64,000 nucleotides of DNA from Methylocapsa sp. S129. Lineage in GTDB: Bacteria; Pseudomonadota; Alphaproteobacteria; Rhizobiales; Beijerinckiaceae. Numbering within the stretch: position 1 is the first letter of the stretch; each line of letters opens with the position of its first letter. The stretch is taken from the NCBI RefSeq assembly GCF_009765995.1, contig NZ_LMUI01000008.1, positions 69,292 to 133,291 on the forward strand, read 5' to 3'. Shown here in pieces: positions 36,010 to 43,100 of this stretch. Made by a program: the position numbers and the translations under genes. The notes under the pieces were generated by a model. It was not told where the DNA came from and searched no databases. It saw nothing but the letters and a program-made list of their open reading frames with translations.

Positions 36010-36396
36010 CTACATCTTCCGAACAGGCCCCAAATATTGAGCCACCAGCGGGTCGGCGGTGAGGAGCGTCATGCCTTCGACCATCGCTTGCGCGACAAGG
36101 ATGCGATCGAATGGGTCTTTGTGGATGGCTGGCAGGCTCATCACACAGATGGCGTGCGCACTCCGCACAGGCAGTTCGCTGTATGAATTGTTGAGCAGAC
36201 CGTCGTGCAGGTCCGATACATCGACCTGAAAGTCTTCACGGCCAAGCGCGCGCTTGATCGCGAGTTCCCACAGGCTCGCGGCGCTGAAGAATCTTTCGTT
36301 GTCGGTGTCGGCGATCAGGCGCCGGGCGGCGGCCGAGAGACGCTCCGAATCCGCGGCCGCCCAAAGAAGAAGATGGGTATCAAGAAGTAATTTCAT
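36010..36396 (-). CDS. vapC: PIN-domain toxin, VapC-like
   Basis: 128 residues. PIN acidic residues visible as Asp6 (LLLDTHLLLW), Glu44 (ASLWELAIK), Asp94/Asp97 (HKDPFDRILVAQA) and Asp115 (LLTADPLV). The DTHLLLW opening is typical of the PIN group paired with Phd-type antitoxins. These cleave RNA, often tRNA. The ATG overlaps the antitoxin stop by 4 bp. The stop codon lies 7 bp from the edge of the truncated TetR copy. Confidence 0.92.
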   Translation of the reverse strand: MKLLLDTHLLLWAAADSERLSAAARRLIADTDNERFFSAASLWELAIKRALGREDFQVDVSDLHDGLLNNSYSELPVRSAHAICVMSLPAIHKDPFDRILVAQAMVEGMTLLTADPLVAQYLGPVRKM

Positions 36397-36638
36397 CCGA
36401 CGCCATCGAACAGGCGTTCGATGGCGTCCTCGCCCATACGGTCAAAATCGTCGGGTATTCGGATGCGTCCCTTCATGAATCCAATCGGTTGGATTGCGCG
36501 CGGAGCGGGCGCCTCCAAGGGCACGACCTTGACGAGGGGCTTGCCCGCCTTGGCGATCACGAACGCTTCGCCCTTGGCGGCCCTCTCCACCAGCCGCGAA
36601 AGATGCGTCTTGGCGTGGTGGATGTTGAAGGTTTCCAT
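36393..36638 (-). CDS. Antitoxin of the Phd/YefM family
   Basis: 81 residues: METFNIHHAKTHLSRLVERAAKGEAFVIAKAGKPLVKVVPL is the Phd/YefM DNA-binding fold; the C-terminal part (GFMKGRIRIPDDFDRMGEDAIERLFDG) has the form seen in antitoxins that wrap PIN toxins. First gene of the pair and probably autorepressor, with an operator just upstream. Confidence 0.92.
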   Translation of the reverse strand: METFNIHHAKTHLSRLVERAAKGEAFVIAKAGKPLVKVVPLEAPAPRAIQPIGFMKGRIRIPDDFDRMGEDAIERLFDGVG

Positions 36639-36653
36639 GGGACGTTCTCAAAA

Positions 36654-36698
36654 TGGACTAAGTCTCGTGAGTTTAGTCCAATAAACCGAGCACCACAA
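36654..36698 (-). promoter_or_regulatory. Promoter and operator of the toxin-antitoxin pair
   Basis: Minus strand TTGTGG (36698-36693), 17 bp, TAAACT (36675-36670). A perfect inverted repeat TGGACTAA-N11-TTAGTCCA (36654-36680) overlaps the -10 element, 16 bp from the antitoxin ATG. The layout fits autoregulation by the antitoxin. Confidence 0.65.
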
Positions 36699-36750
36699 GC
36701 GGGCGCTTCTGCGAAAGGCTCCCCCCTTGAGGGAAGGCCCCTTGCTTCCT

Positions 36751-37431
36751 TCAAGCATCCGCCGCCCCCGCCTCCCGCGTCGCCCTGCTCCCCTCCAGAA
36801 ACAGCCGCACCGCCGCGCGCAATCGCCGCGCCTCCTGCTCCGGTGGGTCGCGGTGGCCGAGCATCGCCAGGCGCTGGGGGACGCCGATGACGAGCATGGC
36901 GAAATGCTCGGCGGCGAATTGCGGATCCTCGAAGCGCAAGACGCCGCGCTCGGCATAGATTGCCAGAAACCGCGCGATCCCGGTGAGGCCGCGGCGGGGG
37001 AAGCTTTCGGCGAAAAGCCGGGCGAAATCGCGCAGGCGCGGCGCTTCGGCCAGGAACAGCCGAATGATGGCGAGCGTCTCGTCGCGCATCGCCAGGTCGA
37101 ACAATTGCGCGGCGAGCGCGAGCAGGCCCTCCTCGACGTCCTCGGGGGGCGCGTCAAGCCCCCCCCCCAGCGCGCCGATCTGCTCGTCGCGAAATTGCGC
37201 GACCGCGGCGATGAACAAAGCCTCCTTGTCGGGATAGCGCGCATAGAGAAAACGCTTGGCGACGCCCGACTGGCGCGAGATTTCGTCGATCGACGTCGCT
37301 TCCCAGCCGCGCTCCAGCAGCAGGCGCTTGGTCGTCTCCAGCAGCTCGCGATGGCGCCGTTCGGCCTCCTCGCGGTTCGGCCGGCCGCCGGGGCCGCGTC
37401 TGAACTGGCCGGTTTCGAGCGAATTGGTCAC
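36751..37431 (-). CDS. TetR family regulator (intact copy), divergent from the HlyD/ABC operon
   Basis: 226 residues from a GTG at 37431 (VTNSLETGQFRRGPGGRPNREEAERR). HTH in RRHRELLETTKRLLLERGWEATSIDEISRQSGVAKRFLYARYPDKEALFIAAV; C-terminal helical domain with AMRDETLAIIRLFLAEAPRLRDFARLFAESFPRRGLTGIARFLAIY. A longer frame to 37536 would run through the operator and into hlyD. It most likely represses the export operon 80 bp away. A truncated duplicate lies at 35385-36003. Confidence 0.9.
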   Translation of the reverse strand: MTNSLETGQFRRGPGGRPNREEAERRHRELLETTKRLLLERGWEATSIDEISRQSGVAKRFLYARYPDKEALFIAAVAQFRDEQIGALGGGLDAPPEDVEEGLLALAAQLFDLAMRDETLAIIRLFLAEAPRLRDFARLFAESFPRRGLTGIARFLAIYAERGVLRFEDPQFAAEHFAMLVIGVPQRLAMLGHRDPPEQEARRLRAAVRLFLEGSRATREAGAADA

Positions 37432-37444
37432 GCTTCGCAATACC

Positions 37445-37497
37445 TTGCTTGCCGCCTGTTGGCGATTATGATAATGCAACACTCTCGTTTCGTTGCA
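37445..37497 (+). promoter_or_regulatory. Promoter and TetR-type operator upstream of the HlyD gene
   Basis: TTGCTT (37445-37450), 16 bp, TATGAT (37467-37472), then an inverted repeat TGCAAC-N11-GTTGCA (37475-37497) at the predicted transcription start. It lies between the divergent TetR and hlyD starts, where a TetR protein would block both directions. Confidence 0.6.
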
Positions 37498-37510
37498 ATA
37501 GGTCAAGCTC

Positions 37511-38503
37511 GTGGATCGGCGCCTCCTCCTCCTCATCGCCGTCTGCGCCGCCGCCTTTGCCGGCTGGTGGTTCGTCCTGCGGCCGCAAGCCGTCCAGCCT
37601 GTCGAGTGGCAGGGTTATGCCGAGGCGGATTTCATCAAGCCCGGGCCGACGCAGCAAGGCCTGATTACGCAGGTTCACGTCGCGCGCGGCGACAGGATCG
37701 CCAAAGGCGCGCCTTTGTTCGATCAGGATGACGCGGACGACCGCGCCGCCGTCGATCAGATCGCGCGCCAACTGGCGCAGGCCGAGGATCAACTCGCCAA
37801 TCTTCAGAACGGCGGCAAGCCGACCGAAATCCAGCAGGCGCAAGCCAATCTCGCGGACGCCGAAGCGGCGCGCGACAAGACCCAGACCGACCTCGCGCGC
37901 AATCAATCCCTGCTCAAGACCGGCGCCGCCGCGGCGCAGCTTGTCGACCAGGAGACGGCCGATCTGCGTTCGGGCAACGCCAAAGTACGGGCGCTGGAAG
38001 CCGCGCTCGCCCAATTGCAGGCGCCGATGGGACGCGAGGGCGAGATCAAGGCTCAGAATTCGGCCGTCGAAGCGGCGCAAGCGGCCCTCGTCATGGCGCG
38101 CTGGCGGCTCGACCAGCGCCATGTCGCCTCGCCGGTCAGCGGCGCGATCGCCGACGTGCTGGCGCTGCCGGGCGAAACGCTCGCCGCCGGCGCGCCTGTC
38201 GTCTCGATCTTGCCGCCGGAAAATATTTTCGTGCGCTTCTTCGTGCCCGAGCCGGCGCTCTCCAGCATTCATCAGGGGGACCAGGTCGCGATACTCTGCG
38301 ACGGCTGTCCGCCGGACCTGACGGCGACCGTCTCGTTCATCGCGCCGCAGGCCGAATATACCCCGCCCGTCATCTACAGCGAATCGACGCGCGGCAAATT
38401 CGTGTTCCAGGCCGAGGCGCGGCCAAAGCCGGATCAGGCGCCGCTGCTGAACCCGGGCCAACCGGTGTCGGTGCGTCCGAAAATCCAGGCGCCACGGCGA
38501 TGA
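37511..38503 (+). CDS. HlyD family membrane fusion protein
   Basis: 330 residues from a GTG. N-terminal anchor LLLLIAVCAAAFAGWWFVL, first half-lipoyl segment (GLITQVHVARGDRIAKGAPLFDQDD), a long coiled coil (about residues 75-195) with LLKTGAAAAQLVDQETADLRSGNAKVRALEAALAQLQA, the second lipoyl half (VASPVSGAIADVLALPGETLAAGAPVVSILPPENIFVRFFVPE) and a beta-barrel. It bridges inner and outer membrane components of an ABC exporter. Its stop overlaps the ATPase start (ATGA). Confidence 0.93.
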   Translation: MDRRLLLLIAVCAAAFAGWWFVLRPQAVQPVEWQGYAEADFIKPGPTQQGLITQVHVARGDRIAKGAPLFDQDDADDRAAVDQIARQLAQAEDQLANLQNGGKPTEIQQAQANLADAEAARDKTQTDLARNQSLLKTGAAAAQLVDQETADLRSGNAKVRALEAALAQLQAPMGREGEIKAQNSAVEAAQAALVMARWRLDQRHVASPVSGAIADVLALPGETLAAGAPVVSILPPENIFVRFFVPEPALSSIHQGDQVAILCDGCPPDLTATVSFIAPQAEYTPPVIYSESTRGKFVFQAEARPKPDQAPLLNPGQPVSVRPKIQAPRR

Positions 38504-39432
38504 GTGATGCCGCGGCGATGAGTGATTATGTCATTGACGTTCGCGACCTGCGCAAAAGCTTTGGCGCGCGCAAAGTCGTCGAGGGGCTGACGCTGCAAGT
38601 CGCCAAAGGCGAAATCTGCGGCTTTCTCGGCGCCAATGGCAGCGGCAAGACGACGACGATCCGCATGTTGTGCGGCCTGCTCATCCCCGACGGCGGCGCC
38701 GGCGAATGCATCGGCCTCGACATCATCAGGCAAGCGCCGCTGATCCGCCAGCACGTCGGCTATATGACGCAGAAATTCAGCTTCTACGAGGACCTCACCG
38801 TCTTCGAAAATCTCGATTTCGTCGCCAGCGTCTATGAAATGAAGGACCGCGCCAAGGCGGTTCAGGACATTATGGTCCGCATGGGCCTGGCCGACCGGCG
38901 CGATCAATTGGCCGGCCAGCTTTCCGGCGGCTGGAAGCAGCGCCTGGCGCTCGCCGCCTGCGTGCTGCATCAGCCCAAATTGCTGCTGCTCGACGAGCCG
39001 ACGGCCGGCGTCGACGCTCTGGCGCGCCGCCAATTCTGGGACCTGATCCATGACATGGCGGGCGAAGGGCTGACCGTCCTGGTTTCGACCCATTACATGG
39101 ATGAAGCGGAGCGTTGCAAACGCATCGTCTATCTCGCCAATGGTCGCATCGTCGTCCAAGGCAGCGCCGACGAAGTGTCCAGTCAGTCCGGCCTCATCAC
39201 ATTCGAAGCGAGCGGCGAGGGAATCGACGACGCCGCGCGCGCCTTGCGCCATTTGCAAGGCGTCGAGGCGGCCGCCGTGTTCGGGCGTTCGCTGCATGTG
39301 GCGGGAACCGACCGCGCGGCGTTGCAGACCGCCATCCATTCCATCGACGGCGATCTCAAATGGGAGGAAGTCCCGCCGCGGCTGGAGGATGTTTTCATCC
39401 ATATGCTCAGTGCAAAAGGAGGCGAGCCATGA
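38500..39432 (+). CDS. ABC exporter ATP-binding protein
   Basis: 310 residues. Walker A GANGSGKTT, Q-loop in GYMTQKFSFYEDLTVFENL, signature LSGGWKQRLALA, Walker B LLLLDEPTAGVD, H-loop VSTHYMDEAERC. The CcmA/DrrA-like type 2 exporter class. A second ATG seven codons in (MSDYVIDV) is also possible. Overlaps both neighbours by 4 bp. Confidence 0.94.
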   Translation: MSDAAAMSDYVIDVRDLRKSFGARKVVEGLTLQVAKGEICGFLGANGSGKTTTIRMLCGLLIPDGGAGECIGLDIIRQAPLIRQHVGYMTQKFSFYEDLTVFENLDFVASVYEMKDRAKAVQDIMVRMGLADRRDQLAGQLSGGWKQRLALAACVLHQPKLLLLDEPTAGVDALARRQFWDLIHDMAGEGLTVLVSTHYMDEAERCKRIVYLANGRIVVQGSADEVSSQSGLITFEASGEGIDDAARALRHLQGVEAAAVFGRSLHVAGTDRAALQTAIHSIDGDLKWEEVPPRLEDVFIHMLSAKGGEP

Positions 39433-40553
39433 AAGGCTATTCCTGGCGCCGGTTCTTCGCGCTGCTGCGCAAGGAATGGATACAGGTGCGGCGCGATGCG
39501 ATGACGCTGCGCATCATCATCGCCATTCCGATCATGCAATTGTTCCTGTTCGGCTACGCCATCAATTCGGATCCGAAAAACCTGCCGACCGGCCTGTTGT
39601 CGAGCGATCATTCGAAATACGAGCGCACCATCGTCGCCGCGCTGAAGAATTCCGGCTATTACAACATCGTTCCGCTGGCCAGCGAAGCCGAAGCGGAAGA
39701 AGGCCTCGCGGCCGGTGATCTGTTGTTCGTCATCGCCATCCCGCCCGGCTTCGATCGCGCCGTCGATCGCGGCGAATCGCCTTCCATTCTCGTCGACGCC
39801 GACGCCACCGACCCCTCGGCGATCGGCAACGCCACGGCGGCGCTCGCCTCGCTCGGCGCCGATCTGCAGCGCGACCTGCCCGCCATCCGGCAGAGCGAAC
39901 CTCAGACGCCGGCGTTCCAGTTCGTCGTTCACGCCCGCTACAATCCCGAGCAATTGACCGTGCTCAATATCGTGCCGGGCCTGATCTGCATCGTCCTCAC
40001 ATTTTCCACTTTGTTCGTGACGACGCTGTCGATCACCAAGGAGCGCGAGCGCGGCACGATGGAAAACCTGCTCGCCATGCCGGTGCGCCCGCTGGAAGTG
40101 ATGGTCGCGAAAATCTCGCCCTATATTGTCATCGGCTATGTGCAGGTGGCGCTGATTCTGATCGCCTCGGCTTTGTTTTTCCACTTGCCGATTCGCGGCT
40201 CGATCCCGCTGTTGCTGTTCGCGCTCGGCCTGTTCATCGGCGCCAATCTGGCGCTAGGCGTGCTTTTCTCGACCATTTCAGCCAATCAGATGCAGGCGAC
40301 GCAATTGGCGCAATTCACGCTGATGCCGTCTTTCCTGCTGTCGGGCTTCATGTTTCCCTTCCGCGGCATGCCGCTATGGGCGCAATGGGCGGGCGAAGTC
40401 TTCCCCACCACCCATGCGATGCGCATCGTGCGCGGCATGTTGCTGAAAGGCAACGGCTGGCACGAGATCGCCCCCGAGCTTTGGCCGATCGCGCTTTTTG
40501 CGCTGATCGTGGTGACGATCGCGGTGCGGTTCTATCGCGAAACGCTGGATTAG
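39429..40553 (+). CDS. ABC-2 type permease (YhhJ-like)
   Basis: 374 residues: WRRFFALLRKEWIQVRRDAMTLRIIIAIPIMQLFLFGYAIN opening, a large periplasmic domain, the NIVPGLICIVLTFSTLFVTTLSITKERERGTMENLLAMPVRPLEVMVAKISPYI block, and five C-terminal spans ending RFYRETLD. Together with HlyD and the ATPase it makes an exporter of the YbhGFSR/YhiI-type; only one permease gene is present here, so it would act as a homodimer. Cargo unknown. Confidence 0.92.
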   Translation: MKGYSWRRFFALLRKEWIQVRRDAMTLRIIIAIPIMQLFLFGYAINSDPKNLPTGLLSSDHSKYERTIVAALKNSGYYNIVPLASEAEAEEGLAAGDLLFVIAIPPGFDRAVDRGESPSILVDADATDPSAIGNATAALASLGADLQRDLPAIRQSEPQTPAFQFVVHARYNPEQLTVLNIVPGLICIVLTFSTLFVTTLSITKERERGTMENLLAMPVRPLEVMVAKISPYIVIGYVQVALILIASALFFHLPIRGSIPLLLFALGLFIGANLALGVLFSTISANQMQATQLAQFTLMPSFLLSGFMFPFRGMPLWAQWAGEVFPTTHAMRIVRGMLLKGNGWHEIAPELWPIALFALIVVTIAVRFYRETLD

Positions 40554-40589
40554 CGGGGCGCTCAGCGATCTGCGTCGGGCTTCCTCCAT

Positions 40590-40679
40590 CCCCACCCCCG
40601 GCCCCTCCCCGCAAACGCGGGGAGGGGAGGCGCGCGCATTTCCCCTCCCCGTTCTTACGGGGAGGGGCCAGGGGTGGGG
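40590..40679. repeat. 90-bp palindromic REP-like element after the export operon
   Basis: CCCCACCCCCGGCCCCTCCCCG at the left and CGGGGAGGGGCCAGGGGTGGGG at the right pair with few mismatches; an inner CGCAAACGCGGGGAGGGG half adds a second stem. Could end transcription of the operon or stabilise its mRNA; there is no T-tract. Confidence 0.8.
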
Positions 40680-40838
40680 CGGCGGCGTTCGCTTTGGCCG
40701 ACGCCCCCCAGGACCAAAGCACATCGTTTGGCCGTCATTTTACGGCAAATTAGCCTCAATTGTTCATCGCCCAGTCATCGACCCTGCGTCATTGTCGATT
40801 CGAGTCTCGGATAAGGCCGGTCGCCGGCGAATCATCGA

Positions 40839-42152
40839 ATGGCTGTGGGGATGTTGTCTCGTTTCTTGGGTTTCCTGGTCCTCGCTCTTTGCGCGGCCGC
40901 CGGGTCGGATTCTTTGGTGGGGAGCGCGCAATCGCTGCCTGTGTCGACCTATTGCATCAGCGCCGACCAATGCGCCGCGCTCTGCCGGCGCTTCGTCGAG
41001 GGCGATCAGGGCCCTGAAGATTTCATCCGCAAGGCGTCGCTCGAACTCGGGCCGCCCGAGCGCTTTCTCATTGCGCCCTCGAATGCTTCGACCATGCCGC
41101 CGGTCGTCGACCCGACCAATGTCTATTCGGAAGTCGGCGCCAATCATTTCAGTCCGGCGGTCGCCGACGCTCTGCCGCGCATCTATTCGCCCAATCTGAT
41201 CACCGGCAAGGTCGACGTTATCGACCCCCAGACCTTCACCGTCGTCGATCATTTCGCCGCCGGCGCCAGCCCGCAGCATATTGTTCCCTCCTGGGATTTG
41301 CAGACCTTGTGGGTGACGGGCGACGTCAGCGGCCCGGGCGCGCATGGCTCGCTCGTGCCGATCGATCCGAAAACCGGCAAGCCGGGAACGCCGGTCAAGG
41401 TCGACGACGCCTATAATATGTATTTCACGCCCGACGGGCGCTCGGCGATCGTGGTGGCCGAGGCGATGCGCCGGCTCGAATTCCGCGATTCCCACACGAT
41501 GGATCTGCAGGGCTATATCAACGCGCCGCAATGCGCGGGCATCAACCATGCCGATTTCGCGATCGACGGCTCCTACGCGATCTTCACCTGCGAATTCAAC
41601 AATGCGCTCGTCAAGATCGACATGGTCAAGCACGAGCTGATCGGCACGCTGCAATTGGCGCCCGGCCATATGCCGCAGGACATCCGGATTTCGCCCGACG
41701 GCTCGGTGTTCTTCGTCGCCGATATGATCGGCGACGGGGTCGTCGTCGTCAACGGCGAGACTTTTAAGGAGATCGCCTTCATCCCGACTGGCGTCGGCAC
41801 GCACGGGCTCTATCCGAGCCGCGACGGCAAGCGCCTCTATGTGTCCAATCGCGGCACCCATAATCTGGCCGGAATCAAGCGCGGCCCGGGCAGCATTTCG
41901 GTGATCGATTTCAAGAGCCGTGAAGTCGTCGCCAATTGGCCGATCCCCGATGGCGGCAGCCCGGACATGGGCAATGTCAGCGCCGACGGACAGACTCTCT
42001 GGCTCTCGGCGCGCTATGACGGCGCGGTCTATGCGATCAACACGACCGACGGCTCGGTCAAGACGATCCCCGTCGGCGGCATGCCGCATGGCCTGACCGT
42101 CTGGCCGCAGCCCGGCCGCTATTCGCTGGGGCATACCGGCAATATGCGGTAG
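40839..42152 (+). CDS. Exported YVTN/YncE-like beta-propeller protein
   Basis: 437 residues. Signal peptide (MLSRFLGFLVLALCAAAGSDSLVGSAQS), then a Cys-rich stretch (YCISADQCAALCRRF) and repeated blade motifs such as ITGKVDVIDPQTFTVVDHFAAGASPQHIVPS, GHMPQDIRISPDGSVFFVADM, GVGTHGLYPSRDGKRLYVSNRG and MGNVSADGQTLWLSARYDGAVYAINTTDG. It fits a seven-bladed propeller of the lactonase/YncE group in the periplasm. No catalytic residues can be assigned. The start could be 40839 or the Met four codons later. Confidence 0.85.
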   Translation: MAVGMLSRFLGFLVLALCAAAGSDSLVGSAQSLPVSTYCISADQCAALCRRFVEGDQGPEDFIRKASLELGPPERFLIAPSNASTMPPVVDPTNVYSEVGANHFSPAVADALPRIYSPNLITGKVDVIDPQTFTVVDHFAAGASPQHIVPSWDLQTLWVTGDVSGPGAHGSLVPIDPKTGKPGTPVKVDDAYNMYFTPDGRSAIVVAEAMRRLEFRDSHTMDLQGYINAPQCAGINHADFAIDGSYAIFTCEFNNALVKIDMVKHELIGTLQLAPGHMPQDIRISPDGSVFFVADMIGDGVVVVNGETFKEIAFIPTGVGTHGLYPSRDGKRLYVSNRGTHNLAGIKRGPGSISVIDFKSREVVANWPIPDGGSPDMGNVSADGQTLWLSARYDGAVYAINTTDGSVKTIPVGGMPHGLTVWPQPGRYSLGHTGNMR

Positions 42153-42161
42153 GCCGCCGCC

Positions 42162-43004
42162 TCAGCGGACCGCCGCGCGCAGGATGTGAGGGCCGCCGCC
42201 CGAGGCTGGGCTGGCGTGGCCCGGAAAGTAACGCGCCGCGATCTCGACCGCGCCGAGGTCCTCGATTTCGCGAAATCCGAGAGTCTTCAGCCTGGCGCCG
42301 AGCGCCTGTGTGTCGAAAGAACTCCTGAACGCCTCGCCGGCGGCGGCGACCCGCGCGGCCAAAGCTTCGTGGAAGGCGCGCCGCTCCGGCTGCTCGATCG
42401 TATCAGGCGGATTGACATAGTCGAACACGACCTCGCCGCCGCCGGGCAGGCCGGCGATGAAGCCGAGCGTCGCAAAGACCGCCTGTTCCGTCAGATAGGG
42501 CGTGACGCCGAGCCAGGTGAAGAAGCTGCGCCGCGCTGGGTCGAAGCCGGCGGCGGCAAGGCCCTCCGCCAGGCCCTCGCGCTCGAAATCGACCGGCGCG
42601 AAGGTGAGCGCATCGGGAACCGCGATTCCCGCACTGGCGAGCCGCTCGCGTTTCCAGGCCTGGGTCGCGGGATGGTCGACTTCGAAGACGCGCAGGCGGC
42701 CGCCCGGATCGGCGCGATAGGCATAAGTGTCGAGCCCTGCGCCAAGCACCACGAGCTGGCTCGCGCCCCGCGCGATCGCCGCGGCCAGAGCGTCCTCGGC
42801 GAAACGCGTGCGCACCGCGATGAATAGCCGCAGACCGCGCCTGGCCGGCTCCCGCTCGGCCTCGGCGAGGGCTTCTTCAGCGTCCGCGCCCAGAATGCGC
42901 AGCGCGAGCGGATCGGCGAAGATGCGCCCCTGCTCCAGCACCTGATGCGCGGCCCGATGTCCCGCCGCGCCGAGCGCCGTGCGGCTGGCCTGTCCTGACT
43001 GCAT
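42162..43004 (-). CDS. SAM-dependent methyltransferase of the LCM-like (TIGR00027-type) family
   Basis: 280 residues. Opening ASRTALGAAGHRAAHQVLEQGRIFADPLALRILG and RLFIAVRTRFAEDALAAAIARGASQLVVLGAGLDTYAYR (SAM-binding motif I, GAGLDTYAYR) are diagnostic; then VFEVDHPATQAWKRERL and FFTWLGVTPYLTEQAVFATL. Members methylate carboxylates or unknown small molecules. The stop is 9 bp from the convergent propeller gene. Confidence 0.9.
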   Translation of the reverse strand: MQSGQASRTALGAAGHRAAHQVLEQGRIFADPLALRILGADAEEALAEAEREPARRGLRLFIAVRTRFAEDALAAAIARGASQLVVLGAGLDTYAYRADPGGRLRVFEVDHPATQAWKRERLASAGIAVPDALTFAPVDFEREGLAEGLAAAGFDPARRSFFTWLGVTPYLTEQAVFATLGFIAGLPGGGEVVFDYVNPPDTIEQPERRAFHEALAARVAAAGEAFRSSFDTQALGARLKTLGFREIEDLGAVEIAARYFPGHASPASGGGPHILRAAVR

Positions 43005-43100
43005 GGCGGATGTCCCGGGGTTCTGTTGCGCGCGGGCGAGAGAATCGCCGTCGCCGGGCCGCTCGTCAATCTATTGCTTTTGGCGGCTGGTCGTCACACG

